Positions 1 to 10,790 of a DNA stretch of 64,000 nucleotides are shown piece after piece. This DNA is from Hypomyces perniciosus (lineage: Eukaryota > Ascomycota > Sordariomycetes > Hypocreales > Hypocreaceae): contig SPDT01000006.1 of the NCBI GenBank assembly GCA_008477525.1, forward strand, positions 833,501 through 897,500, in the 5' to 3' direction. The notes under the pieces were generated by a model that saw nothing but the letters and a program-made list of their open reading frames with translations, made no database searches and was not told where the DNA came from. Every line of letters starts with the position of its first letter. Position 1 is the stretch's first letter. The position numbers and the translations under genes were made by a program.

Positions 1-1589
1 GAAATGGAGGGGTAGATAGACAGATCGAGAAACAAACAAATGCAGCAGCATTCGTCTTTCACATTTACATACCTGATGGGAGCAATTTAAAGAGTCGTTT
101 TCTTGTAGGAAACAGGTTGAAGGGTGGAAGAGATGATGGGGATGAAGGAAGAAAAGGAGGAGGGAAGGAAAAAGAAGTACGAGGAAGGCGAGTCGAAAGA
201 TTAATAGCTATCTATGACATATGGGAACAAACGTGATGCGGCGGCATCGGATGAGCGCAAAAGAACAGCCCACCACAAAAGGCGCGTTAGACACAGGTCA
301 CCTTAGCACTACTACGTGCCTACCACCACCACTGCTACAGCAACAACACCACTACCGAGTAATACATAGCACAAATACATGCTACAATACAGCCTTGCGG
401 GCTCCAACAAGCTCCCCCCAGTGGAGTGGCCACGGACCTTGAGAGGAGCCCCAGCGAACAGGGGGGTTTGATGAGCTCGCTGGAGATCTGCCTATGAGAT
501 TGCTGCTGTTTCTGCTGTATGGAGTCTGGGAGAGCTACTCTCAACAAGCAGCTCCGGAGCTCGGGCTAGAGCCTAAAACGTCCACTCTAGATGCGTCTTT
601 TTTACGGAACCAGCGGGGCATCTCAGTTTGCCTCCTCTCAGGCCTCAACAGTCACAGCCGCCATCTCCACTTGTGAGATCCTTACGGGCGAAAAGAAGAA
701 AAAAGAAACATGCGAGATACTTCATAGACGTTTGCGTGTCAGTCAAATCCCCAAGTACTCCCGGAGTAGCCGCGGCCGTTCTTTTTATTTTAGAAACAGC
801 TGAGATTTCGATGTCGGCCCGCGAGTAGTCATACTAGAGAGGGATGACAGCGGTCCATCGCCAGAGATTCCTACTCGTGGCCTTGGCTGGGACCATGATA
901 CGTACGATAAATACTGTGATAAGCCCCGAGGGTGGCGTGTGTGAATAATGCAAATCACTCATGCCATATTACCCGTGTACCTAATCCGTATATGTAAGCT
1001 CGTTGGCGGTTGGTAATCGCATGATTCCTCATGTGGCGATGCCCTCATATCCTTTCCATTTTTTAAATACATTCATGAATCTCATCTGACCATTGTCATC
1101 ATCGTCAATCATCGTCACCAACCCCTGGATTCTCCCCGCGGCAAGGATCGGCTGTGCTGTGCCCCTCCGTAGGATCATCACGGAGCACCCGCGCCGGAGC
1201 AATACGGCTCGTCGGGTCTTGGAGATGCGCATCACAGCCGTTCACAACCGTTGAACCCGATTTCATTCGGAAAACCCAGGAGCTTATTTCTGCGTTTTCT
1301 CGTCTCGAACATCCGCAATTCCTATCATAACCGAAGCCGAAGCGGAAAGAAAACCAAAGCAAAGCATATTAGTCGGTTGTTGTCCCGGAGATCTAGTATC
1401 ATCCATCGTCTGGCCGTGAGAAAAATGGCATCTTTCGGACGCGTATTGCCAAGATTCTATTCTCGTGACAGTCACAGGTGTCGTCGTCAATGCCGCCCAT
1501 TTTTGGAATACACTCCGCAACGAAAAGACAGGGCCGTAGCTGCGGGAAAGCGGCTCTATCTGCCGCTCTTTGTTTGTCATCCTGATTCT
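1..1589. other. gene-free left edge
   Basis: No ORF here resembles a protein. The first 200 bases are purine-rich (GA/AAGG) and could be the 5' leader of a gene lying to the left on the minus strand. A donor-like sequence (minus CAG then GTATGT) sits near position 74. The part close to 1590 would hold the 3' UTR of the GYF-domain gene. Confidence 0.4.
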
Positions 1590-2999
1590 TCACGCAAAAT
1601 CGATTGACGTGGTCCATTCGTCCTCACCTCCACCCGCCGACCGGAACTCAACGCCTTGGCCGAAATATCCAGCATCTTGCCACGCCTTCATTGTAGGGCC
1701 GTCGAAAGGGCCTTGCTTTACAGCACCGTCTCGTCCATCTGTCCACCGAAACTCCCACATCTTAGTGGCTGATGTCTCACTCGCCTCATCAGAAGGCTGC
1801 GTTTTAGGTTCGACCCAGTCCTCTCCAGTCTCGCGTCGATACTCACGGACAAGCATCTCTCTTTCTTGCTCGTAAATCTCGACATGGCCACGACTCAGAA
1901 GCTTATCGGCAGCATCCGTAATGTCATCGATTGCCTCCTTGATCTGTACTTGTTTGGGGTCCTGAGGGGTTTCCTGGTCAACTTCCATATCTTCGGTGCC
2001 CTTATTCATCTTCTTCAACTTCCATTTAGGTATCTTCTTAGTTTTCGTCTTGCTTTTGCCTAGCCGTGCCATAGCTTCAATAGGTGTTTCTGCCCTTTCA
2101 AGCCGACGTATCAGTGTCGCAAGGAGTTCTGATACCAAGACTCCGTCTTCTTGGATACGTTTCTCCCGCGCTTCAGCCTCGCGTTTTTCGTGTGCGGCCG
2201 CTGCCTTCTTCAAATCCTTCTTGCTCAGTCCATCGAGCCAGCTATCATGAACGGAATCGGGGTCATTAGCCTTGCGAACGTAGTTGCCATCCTGATCAAA
2301 ACCACCTTCTTCCATTTCCTCCTTGAGGTTAAAAGCTTCCACCTTGGGGGCGTTTCGCTTTCGTCCACCTGCGCCGACTTCTTCATCAATGCCTTCTTCC
2401 TGAATAGCCAATTCTAAATCGTCTTCATCATCGCTGCTTTCCTGTTCGTCCAGACGAATTTGTCCTCCACTCAGGCTTGTCTCCTCTTGGCCTTGGATTT
2501 GTGCATTATCCAGAAATTGGACGTTCTTCTTTTTCTTTCCTGACTTCTCAAACTCTCCGTCTTCATCAACCTGTTGCTTGTCATGTTCTTCGTCATCGTC
2601 GGCCATGGCAAACATGTCATCATCGTCATCATCGTCTTCGCCGGTGGACTTGCCTCCTCTGCCCTTGGCGGCATCGCCTGCTGCATCGTAGTTGTCAAGT
2701 TTGTCTAGAAGATTCACAGGGCCCCTATTTCGATCCCCAGCGCGTGCATTGAAGTTCTCGTTATCTGAATCGCTGTCGTAGCCATCGAGATTGACGGCGC
2801 CGCGCTTTGTGCCGGTGCCACCGCCAATCACATCAGCGTCGAGAATCGCATCATCTTCTCGTGCGTCTGGGGCCAAGTTTGACGGATTTCGCACGTCAAA
2901 CTTGACCCGTTTAGAATCCGCGTCGTTTTCGTTGTGATGCGTGCGCGCAAAGTTCTCGCCAGCTCGCTTTGGCCTAGCAGCCGAGTGTCGCGAAGCCAT
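1590..2999 (-). CDS. lin1: GYF-domain protein, LIN1/CD2BP2 family
   Basis: An intronless 469-residue ORF. The first 350 residues are charged and of low complexity, with acidic runs (a stretch of seven aspartates near residue 125) and Lys/Glu-rich helices. The last ~55 residues form a GYF domain: W-E-F-R-W, then G-P-F-D in place of the usual GPF/GPY turn, then M-x-x-W and a GYF triplet. This layout is that of yeast Lin1 and human CD2BP2, which bind proline-rich partners and belong to the U5 snRNP. A spliceosomal role is family knowledge; the domain is seen. The start at 2999 is the first ATG and gives the family-like SARPKR-type basic N terminus. It is divergent from UFD1, about 600 bases apart. 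Confidence 0.85.
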   Translation of the reverse strand: MASRHSAARPKRAGENFARTHHNENDADSKRVKFDVRNPSNLAPDAREDDAILDADVIGGGTGTKRGAVNLDGYDSDSDNENFNARAGDRNRGPVNLLDKLDNYDAAGDAAKGRGGKSTGEDDDDDDDMFAMADDDEEHDKQQVDEDGEFEKSGKKKKNVQFLDNAQIQGQEETSLSGGQIRLDEQESSDDEDDLELAIQEEGIDEEVGAGGRKRNAPKVEAFNLKEEMEEGGFDQDGNYVRKANDPDSVHDSWLDGLSKKDLKKAAAAHEKREAEAREKRIQEDGVLVSELLATLIRRLERAETPIEAMARLGKSKTKTKKIPKWKLKKMNKGTEDMEVDQETPQDPKQVQIKEAIDDITDAADKLLSRGHVEIYEQEREMLVREYRRETGEDWVEPKTQPSDEASETSATKMWEFRWTDGRDGAVKQGPFDGPTMKAWQDAGYFGQGVEFRSAGGGEDEWTTSIDFA

Positions 3000-3608
3000 G
3001 TCGCTTCAAGGCTCGGTGCAGTGTGCAGTGTGCCGTGTGCTAGGAGTCACTGGTTACTATCTGGCTTGCGATCAGAAGCAGGTAAAATTCAATGAAGTGA
3101 GGTGGTAAATGTGTTTGCCCAGGCGAAATTTCGCGGCTCGTTCAAGAATAGTTGCCTAGGCAATGTTGACTGTTCGAAGCTCCATCCATGACCAGGATTA
3201 ACTTTTTGGCGCCAGTCGAAGCTCTAAAGGTACCTGCGTCATGCGACAGCTGCCTCCACTGTCAACCCCACGTCTTCCGCCTTTCTAACCTTCACCTTCA
3301 ATTAATTCACAGCTCTGCCAACACCACCACAACTGCTTCAGAGTCTGTATTTGCGCGCTGCAGAGATAGGAACAGCACTCTGTGCAAAGCTCTCACATAC
3401 TGAAAACCGACATCTGCTGTGTCCAACCAGCCTGTCCTCCACGCACGGTCTCGCCACATCTCCTTCTAAACGCTGCCTTACCAGAACCAACCGCCAGCAT
3501 GGTCAGCTCCCACAACCCCACACCCGTATTTCTGTTCATCACTGACAGTTTGATCCGTGAAATTAGTCTGGATACGGAGGAGGTTTCGATCCGGGAAATC
3601 CCCAACAC

Positions 3609-4763
3609 ATGTACAACATGGCACGCCATAGCCGACGCCCTATCGTCCAGCGTTTCGACGAGTACTACAGATGCTACCCTGTGATCATGGCCCCGGGAAA
3701 CGAACGGCCAGAGCTGAACTATGGTTCCAAGATCATCCTTCCACCGTCAGCCCTTGACAAGGTCTCTAAACTCCATGTTCAGTGGCCGCTGCTGATGGAG
3801 ATCATCAACGGCGAGAAGGGCAAGCATTCACACGCTGGTGTGTTGGAGTTCATCGCCGAGGAAGGGCGAGCATACATACCGCAGTGGGTTAGTTGCCTCG
3901 CGTCCGTATACCGTTTATGACATGGTTATCCTGACATTTGGCAGATGATGGAGACGCTTGGCATGGATGTCGGCGACATGGTCCAAATCAGAACAACCTC
4001 CCTAGAGCTTGCCAGAATGGTCAAGCTGCAGCCACAGTCAGTAAACTTCCTTGAGATTAGTGATCCCAAGGCTGTACTCGAAAAAGCTTTTAGAGGCTTT
4101 GCTGCACTCACAAAAGGCGATGTCTTCAACTTTGAGTATAACGACGAGGTATACGAAATCGCTGTTCTAGACGTCAAGCCTGAGACGGACAAAATGGGCG
4201 TCAGCATGATTGAGACCGACGTGTCTGTCGAGTTTGCCCCTCCTGTCGGCTATGTTGAACCTGAGAAGAAGAGCGGCACAAGCACTCCGCGAAGCGTAGG
4301 CGGTGGCGTGCCTGCTGGAGGTATCCTGCACAATCAGGGCACCATGGCCCAGGCCATCAACTACAGCTCCATTGCCCCATCCGTGACCAGCACGCCAACC
4401 AACTTTCTTGGTGATGGTCAAAAGGTAGCAAAGAAGGGAAGCAAAAACCCAACACCAAAGCCTGCCACTCCTGTTCCTGCAGAAACCATACCGGTACTAA
4501 AGAGACGGACTGGTGCCCCAGCGCCTCTTCGTCTGGCCCCAAACCAACTTTTCTTTGGGTACGAGTTGAAGCCGGTGAAGACAGACGCTGAGAAGGAGAA
4601 GGAGAAGGAGGGTGCTAACAAGCCCCATTTTGTTGGACAAGGACAGAGTCTTCGCGGGACAACTACGAACAAGAGGAAGGGAGAAGCGGACGACAATTCC
4701 AAAGCCCCGGACAAAAAGGGGCCTGGCGAAGGTCATAGGCTGGATGGCCGCCGGCCAAGATAA
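3609..4763 (+). CDS. ufd1: ubiquitin fusion degradation protein UFD1
   Basis: Two exons, 3609..3887 and 3945..4763, joined across a 57-base intron (GTTAGT...GGCAG), giving 364 residues. The N-terminal two thirds match the UFD1 double-psi barrel fold: a RFDEYYRCYPV-type opening, GSKIILPPSALDK, the GVLEFIAEEG segment, then FLEISDPKAVLEKA and the NFEYNDEVYEI strand. The C-terminal third is Lys/Glu-rich and variable, as usual for the Cdc48/Npl4-binding region. UFD1 pairs with Npl4 to deliver ubiquitylated clients to the Cdc48/p97 ATPase in ER-associated and nuclear degradation. The ATG at 3609 was chosen because homology begins about 15 residues later. Short upstream ORFs in other frames lie in the leader. 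Confidence 0.93.
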
Positions 4764-5358
4764 GCAATAAGCTTTGTTCTCTTGTTTGGTTAGTGCGGCG
4801 TTGGGGAACGGGGATTTGAGAAAATGTGATTTATGAAATTGATGAACTAGTCACAGCATACTTAGATATCCCACAAGGGCTAATCTGATTATCTTGCAAT
4901 AGAAAATTGCTTTCGCTTAGTTTACCTAGGAGCACTAAGTATTAACTATAGCTGCTATCTAGGTGCAGTTTAATATTGTTTGTTTCGTGAAAATAGCAAT
5001 GCAGGTCTCTCTTTTTATCTTGGACTAAAAGTAAAAAGAATGTAAATCTATTTTACTATCTAGGAAACAAACAAAAAAAAGCGAAGGACTAACATCACGC
5101 GCGGTATAGAAGAAAAGAGAGTAATATCCCCGAAGTTGTGCTATTTCCTAGCCTAGATATAAGCTATTGCTTAATAGACTTATATTCTTCTCCCACTTTG
5201 ATGTTAGGGTATTGTATCCTAGCCCCTCTCTCGAGGCAGTATCCTTTCCCTTGCAAGATATTGCAAATCACTAGGAATCCCCTATTCAATAACCCTGGCC
5301 ACATTAATCCTAGGTAAGCAAAACTAGGGATCTAGTTCTGAGGGGGGATATTCCTAGC
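4764..5358. other. AT-rich intergenic DNA
   Basis: No gene seen. The sequence is A+T-rich, with many CTAG, TATA and CCTAG words, unlike the flanking coding DNA. It lies between the 3' ends of UFD1 and the first Myb-like gene, so it holds both 3' UTRs. The composition could reflect an old mutated repeat, but no repeat partner is visible in the window. Confidence 0.5.
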
Positions 5359-6070
5359 CTAGACGGGAAGGCTTTCATCACCCAGAACCTGGGCGGTGAT
5401 GTCGTCGTTGAGCCAGCGCCGAAAGTCAACCTCATTGTCGGCAATAGGAGCGCTGAAAAAAAAAGAGAAATTGTTAGCATATAACAACTAGAACTCTAGG
5501 GGGGAATAGTATAGAGTAGAGAGATAGTGGGAAGGATATATATAGTTAGTACTTACCTTTGTTCGCGCTCCTCCTCCTTCTTGACTTGAGCATCCGGGTC
5601 GGTCTTGGGTTTCTTCGACGGAGTAGCATCTTCCATCTCGTCGTCGACTTCGTCATCGTTGACTATCTCGGTGGCCTTGGCCGTGGCCCTGGAGCGCTTC
5701 TTGGAAGCCGGGGTGGTGGTCTTCGAAGCTGAGGTGGCTTTCTTTGGGGTGGTGACCAGGCCATTGCGGGCTTTGAAGTCCTTCATGATGGTCTTGGTTA
5801 GATGCTGGCTGTACACACTTTTGTTAGCATCGTATATGAAAACTCGTTTAGAATAACGGCGGAGAAGGGCAATAGAGGATCTGGCAAGTTGAGACGAAAG
5901 GGCACTTACGACATGGCGTCCTTGGTGAAGGAATAGCCGAGCTCAGTCATGATGGTATGAACTCTGGGCCAGTTGTAGCGTACGCGGCCCTCATCCTGGC
6001 TCGCTTGGATGATGGAGATGCAGAGATCGCGCTCAGCGCTAGAATCCCACTTCTTGTCCTGAGGAGGCAT
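5359..6070 (-). CDS. small Myb/SANT-like nuclear protein A (array member 1)
   Basis: Three exons on the minus strand, 5910..6070, 5557..5808 and 5359..5452, giving 168 residues. Residues 8-65 form the array's module: an opening Trp (KKWDSS), a hydrophobic helix, a central Trp, then the E-L-G-Y-S-F-T motif and a final helix (SQHLTKTIMKDF). A tail rich in Thr, Ala, Lys and Arg follows, with an SKKPK-type basic patch resembling a nuclear signal. The last exon adds a Trp-containing acidic end. The first intron interrupts the recognition helix in phase 2, the same place as in its four minus-strand neighbours. DNA binding is inferred from similarity to fungal Myb-like domains. No specific function is known. 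Confidence 0.7.
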
Positions 6071-7463
6071 TGTTGAGATATCGACAGGATGTACTTCAGA
6101 GAAGGAAGAGTAGGGCTCGAGTTGTTGAGAGTAGAAGCAGAGAAGAGCTTGGTGGTTGTTGAAAAAGACAAGGTAAAGTGGAAGTGTGAAGTTGAGAGGT
6201 GGAAGTTGCTAAGTAGAAGTTCAAGTAGTGCAGGTGAAGAGATGAGTTTAAGTAGTTAGGAGAGGGCGGTGTCAGAGAGAACTCAGATCAGTCAAAAGAA
6301 GAATTCCATTTTCTCGGGTATTATTTCTATGGGAGAGAATGGTTGTTTTGTTTTGAGCACGTGAGTGCTGCTCAGTTTATGCTGGCACTCAACCTGCTCC
6401 AATATTCAATACACCGGATGGCAGCATCTGGCTACTAAGGGTGAGACTCTATTCTGCTAGGCTCAAGATACTTCATCAGGTTTTCTGCCAAACCTAATTT
6501 TGTGTTTCTTGGTTATGGGAATCTATCAAATATTCTAAATATCCAATGTTACCCCCCTGACTTATCGAACTTGAGTTTGCTCTAGACCACTATATATGGT
6601 GTAGGCAGAAACCATTCGCATAATGGAAAGGAATGAATCCATTAAATATATGGTGTATCCACAAACACTTTCTAGTTCCTTGGTAACTGAGATTGCAAGT
6701 TACATAGAGGGCAGACCGACAGCCAGTGAAAGAGAGGAAATCCAGTCAGTCTCGCTAGGATTGTGTGAGAGTTTACAACACTCGGCGAAACGTTCTAAAA
6801 AGCACGACGCACGATCATCACAACATAACTCCAATTCTGAAATCAAAGTTGTATAAAAATCGGTCACTGCTGTACAATATCTATTAAGCCTACGACCTCT
6901 TTTATGCCTGGCTGCAAGAATTCATTATCTCGGTCCTAAATAAGTTATGATGACTACAAACACATTAGGAGAGAAGATCACGACTCTTAAATAGGTATGC
7001 AACAATTCCTTCCTGAAAATTACTGTAGAAAATAGTTCGTACATTGATTTGAAACAATGTAGGAAATTCTGCTTGCTTTTGGGGGGCGGATCTAGAGTGC
7101 CTAGTCCAATATTGCCAAAACGACTGCTTTTTAAGCTGGCTCGCTATTGTTGGCTATCTCGAATAGAATAAGATGGCAAAAGTGTTATGGAATGAAGTTG
7201 GGCGCACGAAATGAAGAAACATAGAATCTTCTGTTTGTTTACTGCTAAGTCCTATAAGTGTACCAGCTACCACCCCCAGTCCGCGAGAAAGCAAGAATCG
7301 CGAAACTACCCTAGGACTTGCAAAATCAACTGTTCGATCCTCGATCGTTCGACCCTCGGTGTAACAATTAGCCCCTAGGTAGTCCTATGTATGCCGTTGT
7401 CCAATCCGGACAGAGGAAACGGTGTTGCCATCAAACAACGATCGGGGGTATCCAGGATTCGAC
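6071..7463. other. intergenic DNA between array members
   Basis: Partly A+T-rich. The only notable ORF (6623..6856, plus, 77 codons) shows no family signature. The left part would serve as promoter for member A, the right part as 3' UTR of member B. Short inverted CGATCG words cluster near 7330-7345 and 7540-7547. Confidence 0.35.
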
Positions 7464-8071
7464 TTAGACGCTAGTCATGCCAGCCTCGTCATCCTCATCA
7501 AGCCTGTGGTAACATAGTATTAGTACGACGGTATGTATGATCGATCGACATTGGAGGGACTTACTTGGCGGGAGTAGCCTTCTTGGCCCGTTTGTTTGGG
7601 CGCTTGACAGGAGTTTCTTCGTCCCCCTCGCCATCGTAATCCTCCTTCTTCAGGTTAAAGACTTCATCGTCCTCATCCTCGGTGTTTTCCTTCTTGGCCG
7701 AGGTACGTCTCTTGCGAGGAGTGGCCGCCGCCTTGCGAGGGGTGACTGTCTTAGGTGCAGCAGTGGTACCGGTACCCGCACCCGCTGCGTTCTGGATGCC
7801 GGAGGCATCACGGTGCTTGCGAAGTTTTTGGACGTGTTGACTACAGAAGATGGGATCAGCAACTGTTCGCTAACAACGATATGGATGAGTGGTAGGAGGT
7901 AGTATATCGGTGGTACTTGATGGCGTCATAGGAGTAGGTATAGCCCTGAGCTTTCATTCTCTCGGTGACAGCCGTCAATAGCACTTTGGTAGTCTTGATC
8001 TCGTCCAAGACGCATAACAGAAGTGCTTCATGGGAGGTGGCATCCCATCCTCGACTAGGTTTGGTAGCCAT
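7464..8071 (-). CDS. small Myb/SANT-like nuclear protein B (array member 2)
   Basis: Three exons, 7917..8071, 7565..7840 and 7464..7503, giving 156 residues. The module covers residues 7-60: opening WDATS, a long leucine-rich helix, ERMKAQGYTYS, and a final helix NQHVQKLRKH. The tail is strongly basic (PRKAAATPRKRR, KRPNKRAKK) with acidic patches between, as in histone-H1-like or HMG-type tails. The last exon encodes a short acidic end (LDEDDEAGM). Its donor GTAAGT overlaps an in-frame TAA, so retaining the last intron would stop the protein at once. The central Trp of the sister genes is missing. Function unknown. Confidence 0.65.
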
Positions 8072-8330
8072 GATAGTGATGAGAAATGACAAGTGTTGGT
8101 GATGGGATAAGAAGTTGGGACCAAAGTAGAGATGAAACGAGAGAGAAGTTAGATGGAAGGGTAAACAGAGTTCTAGAAATGTGGTGGGAGATGGAAGTGC
8201 TTGCTGGCGAAAAGGTGAAGTGAAGCAGACAAGAGTGAGCGAGTATAAACAAAAAGTGACTGGGGGTTATATCAACTAGGGCACATAGCCGAGAGCGAAA
8301 ACCAAATGGAGGTGCATAATGGATTGGAAT

Positions 8331-8522
8331 TCAAAAGACTGAAATCAAAGTGAGAATCAAGCCATACCGAAGTGCACTTTCGGTGAAGGTATAGCCCATT
8401 TCCTTTAAATCTGCCATGACTTTGGTCCAGGACTCATTCGAGAGCGTGAGATGCTGAAACAAGGCAACGAGGATATCCTCGTGGACCTTGGGGTCCCATT
8501 TCATCAACTGACGGCTAACCAT
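8331..8522 (-). CDS. truncated Myb/SANT-like protein C (array member 3)
   Basis: Only the module can be seen: WDPKVHEDILVALFQ, a central ESWTKVM, then EMGYTFTESALR. Exon 1 (8368..8522) ends at a good donor (CG then GTATGG) at exactly the position and phase of the intron in members A, B, D and E. No second exon encoding the expected QHxxKL helix and basic tail is found before the next gene. The unspliced frame stops after 63 residues. This is either a partial duplicate losing its 3' half or a gene with an unrecognised downstream exon. Confidence 0.5.
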   Translation of the reverse strand: MVSRQLMKWDPKVHEDILVALFQHLTLSNESWTKVMADLKEMGYTFTESALRYGLILTLISVF

Positions 8523-8719
8523 GGTCTCAAATGGCCAAATTCGAAAGCCCTGAGCAGATGGAGGAGGGTGCGTATGTTGGGACCGTAGAATGGATATGCA
8601 GAAATGGGGAGTATGAAGTTGGGAGATCAGGGAGAAGAGCTGGAAAGTAAGGAGAAGGAAAATTGAGCATCTCGGTTGACTCAGGGGTTTAGCATGCCAG
8701 TCTCCGATCTCGCCTGGAG

Positions 8720-9055
8720 CTACGCAAAACTGGATTCCTGAAATATGCGGACGATTTTGCAGCGAATGGAATCAACTGCAAATCTTGAAACAGAGCCCCT
8801 TGTGATACAGAATTCAAACAGGAGTGTGCAGGTATCAAGAAAACTAGGAAAACCAATGAATAATGTAAGAAAATATATCACATACCGGATTGCTTCCCAA
8901 GTGACTTCATGACCCTGAGCAGTGAGATAATCGGCAACAGCAGTGTTCACCTGCGGGTTGAAGCCATTCGCTTGGTGAGCGACCTGGTAGAGTGCAAGAA
9001 CGAGTTCCCTGAGGAACTCGGGTTTCTCCCAGTGCGTAGGACCCTTTGGAGGCAT
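8720..9055 (-). CDS. Myb/SANT-like protein D, 3' half unrecognisable (array member 4)
   Basis: The start is the ATG at 9055, within a 336-base open frame. Residues 1-57 carry the module: THWEKPEFLRELVLALYQ, a variable middle, YLTAQGHEVTWEAIR. A GTATGT donor follows at 8885, in phase 2, matching the sister genes. Downstream, the frame stays open for about 55 hydrophobic, Cys/Phe-rich codons unlike the basic tails elsewhere. Two possible acceptors (TTTCCTAG, ATATTTCAG) give no recognisable tail either. Exon 1 is well supported by its paralogues; the 3' structure is not. Confidence 0.5.
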   Translation of the reverse strand: MPPKGPTHWEKPEFLRELVLALYQVAHQANGFNPQVNTAVADYLTAQGHEVTWEAIRYVIYFLTLFIGFPSFLDTCTLLFEFCITRGSVSRFAVDSIRCKIVRIFQESSFA

Positions 9056-9681
9056 GGCGAGCTTCAAGAATGATGGACGTTGGGTCTTGACAAGTTAAGC
9101 TGATGGCGTTGGTGGTTGCAAACAGCGGATGTTGTTTGCCAGTTTGGTGTTGATAAAGAAGAAGAAAAAAGAGGAAACAAGGAGAGGCCAAGGCATGACG
9201 GAAATGGACTGAATTAGTACTTCGAGTTTGTCAGTGTCCAACACTTGGTAGATTATCGGTAACTCAACGCATACAGCCGCCTCGCACCCATAAATAGTCC
9301 CATGTCCCCTGCCACCAATTTCTCAGAACCTAGACTCCTCTTTTCCAGGACGGAAAAGTTGACACCTATACTCTTGGAACTCCAGGACGTAACTCCATAA
9401 ATACATACATTGGTCCCATTTTCCTTGTATCAATAAGCCAACGCTGTCAAGCATAATAAACCGCCAGTCACCCCCAAAAGTACACCGCATGTAAACGAAC
9501 AAGTGACGCCGCTCAATACTCCAGCCCAATCCCCCACTCCAAAGGACATCTTTTGTTTTGATTAACCAAAGAGAATTGCGTCCATGATTAAAGCGGTATT
9601 TGTCCCCGGGACTTCCTATGCTTCGCCGTAATTGTAGCTGTTTATGGTAAGCTTTGGTTAGATGCACAATGATTTATGGAC
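9056..9681. other. upstream region of D and 3' region of E
   Basis: No separate gene supported. A 114-codon minus-strand ORF (9323..9667) has no recognisable domain. Part of it (9616..9637) could be a short last exon of member E, reached by a 48-base intron. Confidence 0.35.
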
Positions 9682-10790
9682 TTACTCAGAAGGATACGGG
9701 TCTGTAGTATCAGCACCATTATGAGCGGCTAGGGCTAGAACGGCCTCGTCGTCAAGAGTGGAATCTTGTGCAAGCTCTTGGGTGTCTAATCTTTGGCGCT
9801 TAGCAGGATGCTCATCTGTGTCGTCCTCGCAGGCCGGTACATGTTCCAAATGCAGTTGCTCCTGTGGGGTAGCAGATTCAGGTTCTGAGCTGCCCAGGTG
9901 CGAAGAAGAAATATGATTCGGTGTTTGTGTGGGAATGACATCTCCATCAATGGTTCCAACTTGGGGCTGAGGCTGAGCTTGTTGCTGTTGAAGTTGTTGA
10001 AGAGCTTGGTGAGGCTGGTTAGGTACTCCAGGCGGGACTATTCCAGGGACTATTCCAGGGACGATTCCAGGGACGATTCCAGGGACCTGACCAGGCATTG
10101 GACCAGCAACTTGGCTAGGTATTGGACCTGGCATTGAACCGGGCACATCATTGGGCACATCACCAGGAACAGCAGTAGCATCAGCGGCTTGAGAAGATTG
10201 CTTACGGGGTCGACCCCGTCCAGGTCCAGGTCGCCTCGTAATGGGATTCAGAGTAGGATCTGTCCGTCTGGCGTGCTCGGAGGGGATTCCGTTTGACTCT
10301 GCCTTATTCTGGGCTCTTCTCAGGCCTTGAAAATGTTGACTGAGAAGGCGTCAGCCAGGTCCAATATACATAACAAGAAGTTGGACATAAGGGTCGATGG
10401 GCTGGCTGGGCATGTAAGAGGTGGGATGTGACAATGGATGGTTTATAAGGTGAAGCGAAGCTAGTGAGCTCGTATATAAAGCTACTCCTGGGGAAAGGAT
10501 GTTGATAGTATTGCGTGCTAAACGGGCGAGACTGAGCCTTTTTTTGGGACGGATCGAATACAATTGATCCCAAGACATGATGTCGTCCCAATTGATATTG
10601 AAATAAGATGATGAGATGATAGCAGATCTACAACATACCGGCATCCCTCATTGGTGAAGCCATAACCAAGAGTTCGCATATGGTTACCAATAGTGGTCCA
10701 TTCTGCGCCACTGATGACGCCAATGTTTTTCACAGATAAAATGGTAAAGAACAGATCTTTGTCTGCTCGATCATTCCAATTCTTGTTCAT
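9682..10790 (-). CDS. Myb/SANT-like protein E with AT-hook (array member 5)
   Basis: Exons 10639..10790 and 9682..10339 give 269 residues, the longest minus-strand member. The module covers residues 3-60: WNDRADKDLFFTIL, a central EWTTIG, RTLGYGFTNEGCR, then RQHFQGLRRAQ. Around residue 87 is GRGRPRKQ preceded by prolines, a classic AT-hook core (GRP flanked by basic residues) that binds the minor groove of A/T DNA. A repetitive VPG/IVPG segment, a Gln-rich tract and an acidic Ser/Glu-rich end follow, resembling an activation region. The final TAA lies within a GTAAGT donor, so splicing to 9637 could replace the end by seven residues. A chromatin or transcription role is inferred. Confidence 0.7.
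10034..10086 (-). repeat. 12-base tandem repeat encoding PGIV units
   Basis: Four head-to-tail 12-base units (gggacTattcca then gggacGattcca, plus-strand reading) lie inside member E. They encode a four-residue Pro-Gly-Ile-Val unit. The in-frame unit length means copy-number change would lengthen or shorten the linker without a frameshift. Confidence 0.85.

Noticed and set aside
6623..6856. 77-codon plus-strand ORF in the spacer between members A and B
   Set aside because: No recognisable motif; lies in A+T-rich spacer; too short to support alone.
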